Counted from the stretch's first letter, positions 32,265 to 42,557 are shown. The stretch: 64,000 nt of DNA from Roseomonas acroporae (GCF_023223525.1 NZ_JALPRX010000068.1:62001-126000), one strand, 5' to 3'. Translations and numbers: made by a program. The notes: generated by a model from the sequence alone, not told the origin.

Positions 32265-33320
32265 GTGCGCGCCCTGCTTTCCCTCCTCCTGCTGCCCGCC
32301 CTCCTGCTCGCCTGCGCCTCCCCCCCTTCCGCCACGCCAGGAACCGCCGTCCCGATCGGCGGGCTGCGCGGCGCGGTGCTGCGGGTGTCGGTGGAGGAGT
32401 GGCAGGCCTGGGGACGGCTCACCGTCGACGGCTGGGTGCCCTACCTGCCGCCCGGCCAGGAGGCGGCGCCGGAGAACTACACGCGCATCCTGGGCTACTG
32501 GGGCGCGGTGCCGGACGGGCCGGGCGTGATCGCGCAGCACCGGCGCAACTACGCCAGCATGCGCGAGGAGCTGGCCGAGGCGGCCGACCTGCAGGGCGGC
32601 CGCTCCGCCATGGGCGTCTCCATCTCCTTCTGGGGCGTGCCCTTCTGGTCGGCCGCCTTCATCAGCCACGTGATGCTGACGGCCGGCGTGCCGGACTTCC
32701 CGCTCTCCTCGGCCCATGCGCGCTACATCGACATCCTGCTGGCGCGCTACCTGCGCGACCCGGACGGCGCCGCCTTCGTGCCGCACGACATCGACGAATT
32801 CGCGCCGCGCCCGGGCGACCTGCTCTGCGCCGACCGCAGCGGCAACCCGATCCAGCGCTGGCAGGAGCGGCTGGCGCAGGCGGGCCGGCCGCGGCCGATG
32901 CACTGCGACGTGATCGTCGCCAATGCCGGCGGGGTGGCGGAGGCGATCGGCGGCAACGTGCTGGACGCCGTGGTCAAGCGCCGCTTCCCGACCGATGCCG
33001 CGGGGCACGTGCTCCAGGCGCCGCTGGGCGAGCCCGCCTTCTTCGTGGTGCTGGAGGACCGGCTGGACCGGGTGGACGCGCCGCTGCCGACCCTGCTGCG
33101 CGCCCCCTCGCCGTCGGGCCCGGCCGCGGCGCCCGGCCCGCCGGAACCCGGCCCCTCCCCGGCGCCGGAGACGGGAGCGCCGGAGACGGGGGCCTCGGCA
33201 CCGGGGCCGGGCACGTCGCCGGCTCCGTCCCCGCCGGCCGGCCCGGAGCCGGCGCCCTTGCCCGCGGCGGCGCGGCGGCCCGCCGCGCCGGCGGTGCCAT
33301 CGGCCCTGGCGAGCCGGTAG
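32265..33320 (+). CDS. DUF2272 lipoprotein
   Basis: 351 residues from the GTG at 32265, preceded by AGGCGGA. Lipobox LLLLPALLLACASPP puts the lipidated Cys near residue 17. The DUF2272 core (about residues 115-265) includes FWGVPFWSAAFISHVMLTAG, FPLSSAHARYIDILL, PRPGDLLCADRSG and CDVIVAN. This fold resembles CHAP/NlpC amidases; the conserved Ser/Ala-His and Cys/Asp may be catalytic, but that is inference. The last 80 residues are Pro/Ala/Gly-rich. Long upstream open frame is non-family. Confidence 0.85.
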   Translation: MRALLSLLLLPALLLACASPPSATPGTAVPIGGLRGAVLRVSVEEWQAWGRLTVDGWVPYLPPGQEAAPENYTRILGYWGAVPDGPGVIAQHRRNYASMREELAEAADLQGGRSAMGVSISFWGVPFWSAAFISHVMLTAGVPDFPLSSAHARYIDILLARYLRDPDGAAFVPHDIDEFAPRPGDLLCADRSGNPIQRWQERLAQAGRPRPMHCDVIVANAGGVAEAIGGNVLDAVVKRRFPTDAAGHVLQAPLGEPAFFVVLEDRLDRVDAPLPTLLRAPSPSGPAAAPGPPEPGPSPAPETGAPETGASAPGPGTSPAPSPPAGPEPAPLPAAARRPAAPAVPSALASR

Positions 33321-33377
33321 GGCGTCCCGGCCGGCCCGCGACGCCCAACCCGCGACACCCGGCCCGCGACGGCGGGT

Positions 33378-34157
33378 TCAGGAATCGAAGAAGTCCACGT
33401 CGCCGTCGTCGAGGTCGTAGCGGGCGCCGACGATCCGCAGCTTGCCCTCTCGCATCGGTCCCTGGAGCACGGCGCTCTGCTGCGGCAGGCGGGCGACGAT
33501 GCGCCGGACATTGGCCCGCACCGAGCGGTCCAGCAGGTCCCCCCCGGACCCGCTCCCCATCTGGGCCCGGGCCTGGAGCACGGCGGGCACGATCGGCTCG
33601 ACCATCGGGCCGATGCTGCCGGGGAAGGTGGCGTTCCTCTCCACCACCTCGATGGCGGCGGCGACCGCGCCGCACCGCTCGTGGCCCAGCACCATCACCA
33701 GCGGCACGCCGAGCACGCCCACCGCGTACTCGATGCTGCCCAGCGCCGCCGTGTCCACCGTGTTGCCGGCGTTGCGGACGATGAACAACTCGCCCAGGCC
33801 GCGGCCGAACAGCAGCTCCGGCGGCACCCGGCTGTCCGAGCAGCAGACCAGCACGCAGAACGGCGCCTGCGCCAGCGCGATGGCGATCCGCCGCTCGCGG
33901 TTGATGTCGCCGTGGAACGGCTGGCCGTGGGCGTACTCGTCGTTGCCCTTCTTCAGCAGCTCCAGCGCCTGGTCCGGCGTCAGGCTGGTGCGGGGGCCGT
34001 GCGGGTCGGCGGCCAGCGCCGGGCGGGGCAGCCCCGGCACTCCGCCGGGCAGGGCGGCGCAGGCGAGCAGCCCGGCCCCGCCGGCCAGCAGGCCGCGCCG
34101 GGCGAAGGCACGGCCGTGGCGGGTCGGGTCGGAGCAGGCGCAGGGGTCGGCTTTCAT
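33378..34157 (-). CDS. Exported beta-class carbonic anhydrase
   Basis: 259 residues. Zinc ligands and neighbours: CVLVCCSDSRVPPELLF (Cys, Asp/Arg dyad) and LGHERCGAVAAAIE (His, Cys). A 50-residue N-terminal leader contains ARRGLLAGGAGLLACAALPGG, resembling a Tat or Sec signal, so the enzyme is probably periplasmic. It interconverts CO2 and bicarbonate. Divergent from lysS. No transporter partner is adjacent. Confidence 0.93.
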   Translation of the reverse strand: MKADPCACSDPTRHGRAFARRGLLAGGAGLLACAALPGGVPGLPRPALAADPHGPRTSLTPDQALELLKKGNDEYAHGQPFHGDINRERRIAIALAQAPFCVLVCCSDSRVPPELLFGRGLGELFIVRNAGNTVDTAALGSIEYAVGVLGVPLVMVLGHERCGAVAAAIEVVERNATFPGSIGPMVEPIVPAVLQARAQMGSGSGGDLLDRSVRANVRRIVARLPQQSAVLQGPMREGKLRIVGARYDLDDGDVDFFDS

Positions 34158-34265
34158 GGCGGTGTCTCCTCCATTGCCGCGGAAGCGCGGGTGATGGCTG
34201 GACTGTAACTCGATTCGGTGGCGTGGGGTCGCACTGCCGGCCCGGCCTCCGTATAAGCAGCCACC

Positions 34266-35999
34266 ATGTCGCCCGATCCTTCCTTGCGTAGCGTTAAGGC
34301 CTGGCCCTTCGAGGAGGCCGCCCGTGTCGCCGACCGCCTGAAGGCCTCCGGCAAGGAGGAGGCGCTGTTCGAGACCGGCTACGGCCCCTCCGGCCTGCCG
34401 CATATCGGCACCTTCGGCGAGGTGGCGCGCACCACCTGGGTCCGCCGCGCCTTCGGGCGGCTGACCGGCCTGCCCTCCCGCCTGCTCGCCTTCAGCGACG
34501 ACATGGACGGGCTGCGCAAGGTGCCGGACAACGTCCCGAACCGGGAGATGCTGGCCGGGTATCTCGGCCGGTCGCTGACCGCCATCCCGGACCCGTTCGG
34601 CACCCATCCGAGCTTCGGCGCCCACAACAACGCGCGGCTGCGCGCCTTCCTCGACGCCTTCGGCTTCGACTACGAGTTCGCCTCCGCCACCGACTACTAC
34701 CGCTCGGGCCGCTTCGACGCCGCCCTGCTGACCATGCTGGCGCGGCACGAGCAGGTGCGGGAGGTGATCCTGCCCACCCTCGGCCCGGAGCGGCGCGCCA
34801 CCTACTCCCCCTTCCTGCCGATCCACCCGGAGACGGGCGTCGTCATGCAGGTGCCGATGGAGGAGACGCGCCCCGAGGCCGGCACCGTGGTCTGGCGCGA
34901 CCCGGAGACGGGGCGGCTGTACGAGACCCCCGTCACCGGCGGCCACTGCAAGGCGCAGTGGAAGGCGGACTGGGCGCTGCGCTGGACCGCGCTCGGCGTG
35001 GACTACGAGATGTCCGGCAAGGACCTGATCGACAGCGTGAAGCTCTCCTCGCGCATCTGCCAGGTGCTGGGCGGCACGCCGCCGCTGAGCCTGACCTACG
35101 AGCTGTTCCTCGACGACCAGGGGCAGAAGATCAGCAAGAGCAAGGGCAACGGCCTGACCATCGAGGAGTGGCTGCGCTACGCGCCCCCCGAGAGCCTGGC
35201 CCAGTTCATGTACGGCGCGCCGCAGCGGGCCAAGCGCCTGTACTTCGACGTGATCCCGCGCGCGACCGACGAGTACATCGCCAACCTCGACCGGCTGCGC
35301 GCCAACCCCGACCCGGCCAACCCGGCCTGGCACATCGCGGGCGGCCCGACCAACGACCCGGGCTCGCCGGTCTCCTTCGCCATGCTGCTCAACCTCGCCA
35401 GCGTGGTGAACGCGGACGCGCCGGAGATGCTGTGGGGCTTCCTGCGCCGCTACGCGCCGGAGGCCTCGCCCGAGGCCAACCCGCTGCTGGCGCGCCTCGT
35501 CGACCACGCCGTGCACTACTACCGGGACTTCGTGCTGCCGAAGAAGCGGTTCCGGGCGCCGACCGGGGCCGAGCGCGCCGGCCTCGAGGCCTTCGCCGCC
35601 GCGCTGCGCGACCAGGCGGCCGAGCTGGAGGCGCTGCCGGTGGAGGCGCGCGCCCGCGCGGCGCAGGACCTGGTCTACGATGCCGGCCGGCGCGAGCCCT
35701 TCCTGGAGGCGGGCAAGGACGGGCGGATGGGCGTCTCGCGCGCCTGGTTCAACGCGCTCTACCAGGTGCTGCTGGGCCAGGAGGAGGGGCCGCGCTTCGG
35801 CGGCTTCGTGGCCCTCTACGGCGTCGCCGGCACGATCGGGCTGGTCGAGTCGGCGCTGGAGCGGGAAGCCCCGGGAGAGGCTTCCGGGGAGCCCCCAGGG
35901 GAGACCCCAAGGGAAACCCCAGGGGAGACCCCAGGGGAGCCCGATGCGGCATCCGGCGTTGCGGACGGTGCGGGAGCCGGCGGCGGGCGGGCGGCGTGA
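34266..35999 (+). CDS. lysS: Lysyl-tRNA synthetase, class I
   Basis: 577 residues, slightly above the usual 510-550. Class I signatures: [13 protein letters not shown] (HIGH) near residues 39-51 and [11 protein letters not shown] (KMSKS) near 288-298. Class I LysRS is archaeal in origin and replaces the class II enzyme in many Alphaproteobacteria. The last 45 residues are a repeat tail, [19 protein letters not shown], encoded by 12-bp units. A TATAAG (34252-34257) lies just before the start. Followed after 63 bp by the mprF-like gene on the same strand, probably one transcript. Confidence 0.95.
   Translation: MSPDPSLRSVKAWPFEEAARVADRLKASGKEEALFETGYGPSGLPHIGTFGEVARTTWVRRAFGRLTGLPSRLLAFSDDMDGLRKVPDNVPNREMLAGYLGRSLTAIPDPFGTHPSFGAHNNARLRAFLDAFGFDYEFASATDYYRSGRFDAALLTMLARHEQVREVILPTLGPERRATYSPFLPIHPETGVVMQVPMEETRPEAGTVVWRDPETGRLYETPVTGGHCKAQWKADWALRWTALGVDYEMSGKDLIDSVKLSSRICQVLGGTPPLSLTYELFLDDQGQKISKSKGNGLTIEEWLRYAPPESLAQFMYGAPQRAKRLYFDVIPRATDEYIANLDRLRANPDPANPAWHIAGGPTNDPGSPVSFAMLLNLASVVNADAPEMLWGFLRRYAPEASPEANPLLARLVDHAVHYYRDFVLPKKRFRAPTGAERAGLEAFAAALRDQAAELEALPVEARARAAQDLVYDAGRREPFLEAGKDGRMGVSRAWFNALYQVLLGQEEGPRFGGFVALYGVAGTIGLVESALEREAPGEASGEPPGETPRETPGETPGEPDAASGVADGAGAGGGRAA
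35889..35942. repeat. 12-bp tandem repeat in the lysS 3' end
   Basis: Units GAGCCCCCAGGG, GAGACCCCAAGG, GAAACCCCAGGG, GAGACCCCAGGG and a half unit. In frame, encoding [16 protein letters not shown]. Confidence 0.88.
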
Positions 36000-36062
36000 C
36001 GGCGCCCGGCAAGGCGGCCATCCCCGCGCGGCAAGGCTGAGAAGAAAGAGGGCGCTCCGGCC

Positions 36063-38210
36063 GTGAAGCATTCCTGGCGCCGCCTGCTGCGCCATGCCCC
36101 CGCCCTGTTCGGCGTGGTGCTGCTGGTGGGCGCGGTCTATGTCGTGCAGAAGGAATTCCGCGACCTCTCGCTCCACGACATCCGCCTGGCGATGGGCGCG
36201 ATCCCGGCCTCGGCGCTCTGGATCGCGGCCGGCTGGACCCTGCTCGCCTACGCCGTGCTGACGATCTACGACCGGCTCGGCTCGGTCTATGCGGGCAGGC
36301 CGATCTCCTACTTCCGCACCTCGATCGCCTCCTTCTGCGCCTACTCGCTGTCGCACAACCTCGGCGTGCCGGCGGTCTCGGGGGCCGCGGTGCGCTACCG
36401 CTTCTACTCGCAATGGGGGCTGACGCCGGGCGAGATCGCCAAGGTGGTGGCCTTCACCTCGCTCACCTTCGGCCTCGGCGCCTTCGCCCTCGGCGGCGCG
36501 GTGCTGATGCTGGAGCCGGGCGTGGTGCCCTGGCTCGGCGAGCACCTGCCGCACTGGGCGATGCGGCTGGTGGCGCTGCTGCTCTGGGCGATCGTCGCGG
36601 CCTACGTCACGCTCAGCCGCCTCGTGCCGCACTTCCGGCTGTTCGGCCACCAGATCGACCTGCCCGGCTTCCGGCTGGCGGTGATGCAGGTGGTGCTGGC
36701 GGCGGTGGACGTGGCGGTGACCGCCGCGATCTTCTGGGCGCTGCTGCCGCATGCCGACGGGCTGACCTTCACCCGCTTCCTCGGCATCTACCTCGCCTCC
36801 TACAGCGCGGGCCTCGCCAGCCACGCGCCGGGCGGCATCGGCGTGTTCGACGGCGCCATCCTGCTCGGCCTCGAACCCTACATGCCGGCCGCCGAGGTGA
36901 TCGGCGCGCTGCTGGTGTTCCGGCTGTTCTACTACATCATCCCCCTCTTCATCGCCGGCGCCCTGTTCGTCGGCAACGAGCTGGCGCAGCGGCGGGAGCT
37001 GGTGGACTGGCTGCTGGCGCGCCTCGGCCGCGCCCCGCGCGCCCCCACGGGCACCTCGGACCGCGTCTTCGAGCCGACCCGCGGCTCGGAGGCGCTGGAG
37101 GTGCCGGTGCTGGCCGGGCTGGTCGGGCTCGGGGGGGCGGTGCTGATCTTCATCGGCGCCCTGCCGCCGCGGTCGCACGCCACGGAGGGCTGGGCGGGGC
37201 ACGAGGTGGCGCTCGCCTCGCACTTCGCCGCCTCGCTGGTCGGCACGCTGCTGCTGGTGGGCGCCTGGGGGCTGCTGCGCCGGCTGCGCCTGGCCTGGGG
37301 CGGCTCCATGATCGCGCTCGTGCTCGGCGCCTCGATCGCCTCGCTGCGCGGCGAGCCCTGGTGGCTGGTGGCGGCCTACGCCACGGTGCTGCTGCTGCTG
37401 GCGGCGCTGCGCCGCTCCTTCTACCGCGACGCGCGGCTGCTGGCCGAGCCGCTCTCGGGCGAGAGCCTGTTCGCCTTCGCCGCGCTGTTCGGCTGCGCCG
37501 TCACCCTGGCGCTGGTGGCCTATGGCCGGCGGGTGGCCGAGACCTCCTGGTGGGGGGTGGTGTTCTCGCCGCTGGCGCCGGATTCGCTGCGCTTCACCGT
37601 CGGCCTTTCCGTGGTGATGCTGATCCTGGCCTCGGTGCGGCTGCTGCGGCCGGTGAAGCTGCGGCCGGAGCCCTTCTCGGTCGAGAGCGCGGCCCGGCTG
37701 CGCGCCCTCGGCGCGCTGGTGCCCGCCAGGGCGGACGGGGTGGTGTTCGGCGAGGACGGCGAGGCGGGCTTCGCCATCCTCAAGGGCGAAGAGGTCTGGC
37801 TCGGCCTGGGCGACCCGGCCGGGGCGCCGCGCGACCGGATCTCGGCGATCTGGCGCTTCCGCGACATGTGCGAGCGCGCCGGGGTGGACGCGGCCTTCTG
37901 GCGGGTGGGGTCGGAGCTGCTGCGCGTCTACGCCGATATCGGCCTGATCGCCTTCCCCCTGGCGCCGCCCGCGGCCTCGCCACCCGCCTCCCCGCCCAAC
38001 GCTGCCGGGGCGACGCCTCCGGCAGCGGGCGGCGACCCGGACGGCCCCGTCGCGGGGGGAGCCGCCGAGGGGGCGACGGCGGGGCCGGGGTCGGGGCAGG
38101 GGCAGGGGCAGGGGCAGGGGCAGGCCAGATGGGGCGTCGCCGGACCGCGCTACCTGGTCTGCCGCGCCGAGCGCGACCTGGAGCGGCTGCGGCCACTGCT
38201 GCCCTGCTGA
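36063..38210 (+). CDS. MprF-like membrane protein with disrupted C-terminal aminoacyltransferase domain
   Basis: 715 residues from a GTG start. Residues about 1-530 are the polytopic flippase half, with LGVPAVSGAAVRYRFYSQWG, YLASYSAGLASHAPGGIGVF and further helices to about 525. The cytosolic DUF2156 domain begins normally (FSVESAARLRALGALVPARA, VWLGLGDPAGAPRDR, WRFRDMCERAGVDAAFWRV) but stops at about residue 632. A Pro/Ala/Gly linker ending in (GQ)n, encoded by five GGGGCA units, then joins to VAGPRYLVCRAERDLERL, which resembles the very end of MprF. The roughly 150-200 residue catalytic middle is absent. Lysyl transfer is therefore unlikely; lipid translocation may remain. Its pairing with lysS, which makes the Lys-tRNA donor, fits the family. 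Confidence 0.85.
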   Translation: MKHSWRRLLRHAPALFGVVLLVGAVYVVQKEFRDLSLHDIRLAMGAIPASALWIAAGWTLLAYAVLTIYDRLGSVYAGRPISYFRTSIASFCAYSLSHNLGVPAVSGAAVRYRFYSQWGLTPGEIAKVVAFTSLTFGLGAFALGGAVLMLEPGVVPWLGEHLPHWAMRLVALLLWAIVAAYVTLSRLVPHFRLFGHQIDLPGFRLAVMQVVLAAVDVAVTAAIFWALLPHADGLTFTRFLGIYLASYSAGLASHAPGGIGVFDGAILLGLEPYMPAAEVIGALLVFRLFYYIIPLFIAGALFVGNELAQRRELVDWLLARLGRAPRAPTGTSDRVFEPTRGSEALEVPVLAGLVGLGGAVLIFIGALPPRSHATEGWAGHEVALASHFAASLVGTLLLVGAWGLLRRLRLAWGGSMIALVLGASIASLRGEPWWLVAAYATVLLLLAALRRSFYRDARLLAEPLSGESLFAFAALFGCAVTLALVAYGRRVAETSWWGVVFSPLAPDSLRFTVGLSVVMLILASVRLLRPVKLRPEPFSVESAARLRALGALVPARADGVVFGEDGEAGFAILKGEEVWLGLGDPAGAPRDRISAIWRFRDMCERAGVDAAFWRVGSELLRVYADIGLIAFPLAPPAASPPASPPNAAGATPPAAGGDPDGPVAGGAAEGATAGPGSGQGQGQGQGQARWGVAGPRYLVCRAERDLERLRPLLPC
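38093..38122. repeat. 6-bp tandem repeat (GGGGCA)5 within the mprF-like gene
   Basis: Five perfect units encoding GQGQGQGQGQ in the linker that replaces the transferase core. Confidence 0.9.
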
Positions 38211-38251
38211 TGCCGCCCCCGCACGCGATGCCGGCCCGTGCGGGGCAGCCC

Positions 38252-38300
38252 GGCCCAGGGCGACCTGGCCCGGGGCGACCTGGCCCGGGGCGACCTGGCC
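38252..38300. repeat. 15-bp tandem repeat, three copies
   Basis: GGCCCAGGGCGACCT followed by two GGCCCGGGGCGACCT units and GGCC, in the 262-bp gap between the mprF-like gene and the GGDEF-EAL gene. Nothing else was seen in that gap. Confidence 0.85.
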
Positions 38301-38472
38301 AGGAGCATCCCTCCCTGCGGTTGTACGATCCCCGCGCCCACGCCTAGATTCGGCGCATCGGCCGGCTATCGGCGCCGCAGGCGCGGCGCCGGCCATGCCG
38401 GCCGCCCCTGCCACAGGAGAGGATCGGTCACGCTGAACAGGGTTCCCGCACGGCACGGAGTCCCGGGGTAGC

Positions 38473-41331
38473 ATGGAGACCTCCGCGGCGACCGGGGCAG
38501 CGCCCCCGCGCAAGGCACCGCCGGGGCGGCGAGGCTCCGCCCGGCTGCTGGTCGCCTGCGGCGTGGCGCTGGCCCTCGCCGTGGCGGCGGGCACCTGCTG
38601 GCTGCTGGTCGACCTGCGCGCGCGCATGGCGCGGGACCAGCGCCAACGCCTTGCCAACCTGGCCCTGGTGCTGGCCGACCATGGCGAGCGCGCCTTCGAG
38701 GCGCTGACGCTGATCCAGGACGGGCTGATCGAGGCGGTGCGGGCCGCCGGCATCGAGAGCACCGCCGGCTTCGAGCAGGGCATGGCCGGCGTCGAGCTGC
38801 ACCGCACCCTGCGCGACCGGATCGCCGGCCTGCCGGCGGTCGACGCGCTGACGCTGATCGGCAGCACCGGCCGGCTGCTCAACTTCTCCCGCTACTGGCC
38901 GATCCCCGGCGTCAGCGTCGCGGACCGCGACTACTTCCGCGCCCTGAGCGTGGACGGGGCGCCGTCCCTCTTCGTCAGCGAGCCGGTGCCGAACCGCGGG
39001 ACCGGGACCATGACCATCTACGTCGCGCGCCGCGTCTCGGCGTCCGACGGCCGCTTCCTCGGCCTCGTGCTCGGGGCGATGGAGCTGCGCTACTTCGAGG
39101 AGTTCTACCGCTCGGTGGTCCCCACCCCGGCCACCGCGATCTCGCTCCTGCGCACCGACGGGCTGCTGCTCGCCAGCTATCCGCCGCGCCAGCCCGGGGC
39201 CCGCCTGCCCCGGGCGATCGAGCCCCTGCTGGAACGCTCCATCAGCGGCCCGCAGGTGGTCCGCCTCGCCGGCGACGCCGAGGGCAGCCCCGACGGCCAG
39301 GACCGCTTCGTGGCGGTGCGCGCCATGGCGCGCTTCCCGCTGGCCGTGCAGGTCGGCACCACGGTGGGCGCGGCGCTGTCGGGCTGGCGCCGCCAGGCGC
39401 CCTGGCTGGTGGCCGCGGCCGGGCTGCTGGAGCTGGGCATCGCCGGCATCGTCCTGCTCGGCGTGCGGCAGCTGCGCAGCCAGGCGCTGCTGGCCGAGGC
39501 CGATGCGGCGAGGTCCGCCTCGGCGCTGGCCCTGGCGCGCGAGCGCGAGAGCGCGGAGCGCGAGCGCCGCCGGCAGCACCGGCGCTTCGGCGTGGCGCTC
39601 GACAACATGAGCCAGGGCCTGTGCATGTTCGATGCCGACGGCCGGCTGCTGGTGATCAACCGCCGGCTCGCCGCGCTGCTCGGGCAGGAATGCGAGGCGC
39701 CGGATACCGGCAGCTGCGTCGGCGAGACGCTGGCCGGCCTCGTCGCGCGGATGGTGGCGGCGGGCCTCGCCGGCTCGGCCGACGCGGCGGCGCTGCAGGC
39801 GCGGCTGGGCGAGCTGGCGGCGCGGCGGCTGGCCGCCTCCTTCACCTGGTCGCTCGCCGATGGCCGTGCCTTCACGGTCGGCTTCCAGCCCATGGCCGCC
39901 GACGAGGCGTGGCCGGCGCGCGCGGCGGAGGCGGGCGAGGCGCGCGGCGGCTGGCTCGCCACCTTCGAGGACATCACCGAGCGCCGCCGCGCCGAGCAGC
40001 GGATCAGCCACATGGCGCGCCACGACGCCCTGACCAGCCTGCCCAACCGGCTGCTGCTGCGCGAGCGGCTGGAGGAGGCGGTGGCGCGCGCCCGGCAGGG
40101 CCGGCCCTGCGCCGTGCTCTGCCTCGACATCGACCACTTCAAGACGGTGAACGACACGCTGGGCCATGCCGCGGGCGACGCGCTGCTGCGCGGCATGGCG
40201 GCATGCCTGCGCCGCCATGCCGACGAGGACGCCGTGGTGGCGCGCCTCGGCGGCGACGAGTTCGCGGTGATCCAGTTCGGCGCCGACCAGCCGCGCCAGG
40301 CCGAGCGGCTCGCCGACCGGCTGCTGCGCGAGCTGGGCCAGCCCTTCGAGATCGCCGGCCGGCCGGTGGAGCGGAGCGTCAGCATCGGCATCGCCGTGGC
40401 GCCCGGCCATGGCGAGGACGGCGACCGGCTGCTGCGCAACGCCGACCTCGCCCTCTACCGCGCCAAGCTGGACGGGCGCGGCCGCGCCCGGCTGTTCGAG
40501 CCCGCGATGGACGCGCTGATGCAGGCGCGCCGGGCGCTGGAGCTCGACCTGCGCAAGGCGCTGCGGCAGGGCGAGTTCGAGCTGCACTACCAGCCGCTGG
40601 TGGACCTGCGCCGGCACCGCGTCAGCGGCTTCGAGGCGCTGCTGCGCTGGCGCCACCCCGAGCGCGGCCTGGTGCCGCCCGGCGAGTTCGTGCCGCTGGC
40701 CGAGGAGATCGGCCTGATCGCCCCGATCGGCGCCTGGGTGCTGGCCGAGGCCTGCGCCCAGGCGGCGCTCTGGCCGGAAGCGGTCCGGGTCTCGGTCAAC
40801 CTCTCGCCCGCGCAATTCGGCCAGGGCGAGGCGCTGGTCGACACGGTGCGGGAGGCGCTCGCGCGCTCCGGCCTCGCCCCGTCCCGGCTGGAGCTCGAGA
40901 TCACCGAGACCGTGCTGCTGCTCGACACCCACGAGACGCTGGTGACGCTGGGCGAGATCAAGGCGCTCGGCGTCGGCATCGTCATGGACGATTTCGGCAC
41001 CGGCTACTCCTCGCTGGGCTACCTGCGCAAGTTCACCTTCGACAAGGTCAAGATCGACCAGTCCTTCGTGCGGGACCTCGGCCGGCGGGAGGATTGCGCC
41101 GCGATCGTGCGGGCCGTCACCAGCCTCTGCGACAGCCTCGGCATGTCCACCACCGCCGAGGGCGTGGAGGACGAGGCCCAGCTCGCCTACCTCACCGCCG
41201 AGGGCTGCACCGAGGCGCAGGGATACCTGTTCAGCCCGCCGCGGCCCGCGGCCGACGTGCCCGAGATGCTGCGCCTCTGCGGGGAGCGCGGCGACGCGCT
41301 CCTGACCCGCCTGGAGGCGGCCTCGGGCTGA
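38473..41331 (+). CDS. Membrane sensor with Cache, PAS, GGDEF and EAL domains
   Basis: 952 residues. Two membrane helices (about 24-46 and 311-333) flank a periplasmic dCache-like sensor ([20 protein letters not shown]). Then a PAS domain ([20 protein letters not shown]), a GGDEF domain with [20 protein letters not shown] and intact [12 protein letters not shown] near residues 593-604, and an EAL domain with [44 protein letters not shown] and TTAEGVED. Both active-site motifs are intact, so it could make and break cyclic di-GMP. The PAS with [10 protein letters not shown] is the alphaproteobacterial PAS_7 type. Monocistronic. Confidence 0.95.
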   Translation: METSAATGAAPPRKAPPGRRGSARLLVACGVALALAVAAGTCWLLVDLRARMARDQRQRLANLALVLADHGERAFEALTLIQDGLIEAVRAAGIESTAGFEQGMAGVELHRTLRDRIAGLPAVDALTLIGSTGRLLNFSRYWPIPGVSVADRDYFRALSVDGAPSLFVSEPVPNRGTGTMTIYVARRVSASDGRFLGLVLGAMELRYFEEFYRSVVPTPATAISLLRTDGLLLASYPPRQPGARLPRAIEPLLERSISGPQVVRLAGDAEGSPDGQDRFVAVRAMARFPLAVQVGTTVGAALSGWRRQAPWLVAAAGLLELGIAGIVLLGVRQLRSQALLAEADAARSASALALARERESAERERRRQHRRFGVALDNMSQGLCMFDADGRLLVINRRLAALLGQECEAPDTGSCVGETLAGLVARMVAAGLAGSADAAALQARLGELAARRLAASFTWSLADGRAFTVGFQPMAADEAWPARAAEAGEARGGWLATFEDITERRRAEQRISHMARHDALTSLPNRLLLRERLEEAVARARQGRPCAVLCLDIDHFKTVNDTLGHAAGDALLRGMAACLRRHADEDAVVARLGGDEFAVIQFGADQPRQAERLADRLLRELGQPFEIAGRPVERSVSIGIAVAPGHGEDGDRLLRNADLALYRAKLDGRGRARLFEPAMDALMQARRALELDLRKALRQGEFELHYQPLVDLRRHRVSGFEALLRWRHPERGLVPPGEFVPLAEEIGLIAPIGAWVLAEACAQAALWPEAVRVSVNLSPAQFGQGEALVDTVREALARSGLAPSRLELEITETVLLLDTHETLVTLGEIKALGVGIVMDDFGTGYSSLGYLRKFTFDKVKIDQSFVRDLGRREDCAAIVRAVTSLCDSLGMSTTAEGVEDEAQLAYLTAEGCTEAQGYLFSPPRPAADVPEMLRLCGERGDALLTRLEAASG

Positions 41332-41507
41332 GGCCGGGCCGGGGCGGGCCGAGGGGGGCCGAGGGGGCCCCAGGGGAGGCCAGGAGCCGCCCGGACGGCG
41401 CCGGCGGGGCGCGGCGCCCCCGCGGCCGGGCGGCATGCGGCCATGCGCGCCGCCGGGCCTGCCGGCCCCCCTGGCGCCGCGTCCCGGCTCCCACCATCTG
41501 GGCCGCC

Positions 41508-42389
41508 ATGCCCGAGCTTCCCGAGGTCGAGACCGTGATGCGCGGCCTCGACGCCGTCCTGACCGGCCGCCGGATCCTGGCCGCCGACATCCGCCGCGAG
41601 GGGCTGCGCTGGCCCTTCCCCGAGGGCCTCGCCGCCCGCCTCGCCGGCGCCCGCGTGCTCGGCTTCCGCCGGCGCGGCAAGTACATGCTGATGCGCCTGT
41701 CCGGCGGCGACAGCGTGCTGGTGCATCTCGGCATGTCCGGCCGCATGGTGGCGCGCCCGGCCTCGCAGCGGGCCGACGCGCCGGTCGCGCACGAGCACCT
41801 GGCGATCGAGGTGGCGGGCGAGGACGGCGCCGAGGGGCTGCGCGTCGGCTTCGTCGATCCGCGCCGCTTCGGCTGCGTCGACCTCGTGCCCACCGCGGCG
41901 GAGGACGGCCACCGGCTGCTCGCCGGGATGGGGCCGGAGCCGCTGGAGGACGCCTTCACCCCCGCCGTGCTCGGCGCGGCGCTGGCGGGAAGGCGGACGC
42001 CGATCAAGGCGGCGCTGCTGGACCAGCGCGTGGTGGCGGGCCTGGGCAACATCTACGTGTGCGAGGCGCTGTTCCGCGCCGGCATCGCGCCGGAGCGGGA
42101 GGCGGCGACGGTGCCCGGCGCCCGGGCGAGGCGCCTCGTGCCGGAGATCAGGGCGGTGCTGCTGGAATCGATCGAGGCGGGCGGCTCCAGCCTGCGCGAC
42201 TACGTGCGCGCGGATGGCGGGCTGGGCTTCTTCCAGGACCGCTTCCGGGTCTACGACCGCGAGGGGGAGCCCTGCGAGCGCTGCCCGAACCTCGCCGCCC
42301 CGCCGGGCACGCGGCCGCCCTGCCCCGGCGTGCGCCGGCTGGTGCAGGCGGGGCGCTCGACCTTCTTCTGTCCGCGCACGCAGCGCTGA
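41508..42389 (+). CDS. mutM: Formamidopyrimidine-DNA glycosylase
   Basis: 293 residues starting [15 protein letters not shown], with catalytic Pro2/Glu3 intact. Removes oxidised purines such as 8-oxoguanine. HxH2TH motif region [21 protein letters not shown] and Lys in RRRGKYMLM present. The C-terminal zinc finger reads CERCPNL...PPCPGVRRL...[10 protein letters not shown]: the last canonical Cys (CPRC) is Thr and an extra Cys lies upstream in PPCPG. The final nine codons are the first unit of a 27-bp tandem repeat that continues past the stop. Confidence 0.95.
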   Translation: MPELPEVETVMRGLDAVLTGRRILAADIRREGLRWPFPEGLAARLAGARVLGFRRRGKYMLMRLSGGDSVLVHLGMSGRMVARPASQRADAPVAHEHLAIEVAGEDGAEGLRVGFVDPRRFGCVDLVPTAAEDGHRLLAGMGPEPLEDAFTPAVLGAALAGRRTPIKAALLDQRVVAGLGNIYVCEALFRAGIAPEREAATVPGARARRLVPEIRAVLLESIEAGGSSLRDYVRADGGLGFFQDRFRVYDREGEPCERCPNLAAPPGTRPPCPGVRRLVQAGRSTFFCPRTQR

Positions 42390-42470
42390 GGCTTCTGCCC
42401 GCGCACGCAGCGCCGAGGCTTCTGTCCGCGCACGCAGCGCCGAGGCTTCTGCCCGCGCGGGCCGGCGCCG
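42366..42470. repeat. 27-bp tandem repeat covering the mutM 3' end, 3.5 copies
   Basis: Units at 42366-42392, 42393-42419 and 42420-42446, then a broken fourth. Unit 1 encodes FCPRTQR and the TGA stop; in units 2 and 3 the TGA is CGA. A tandem duplication of the gene end is evident. Confidence 0.9.
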
Positions 42471-42557
42471 AGGCGGCCCCGGGGCACGCCCGCCCCTTCT
42501 GCCGTGCCGGTTCCTGCGCTAAGCCGGCCGGCATCGAATCGCGGGGAGACGGGCGAG

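Noticed and set aside
33378-38882. An 1834-codon open frame on the minus strand
   Set aside because: Only its last 260 codons (carbonic anhydrase) are real. The rest is antisense to lysS, mprF-like and the GGDEF-EAL gene, with His/Arg/Gln-rich sequence typical of the complementary frame in GC-rich DNA.
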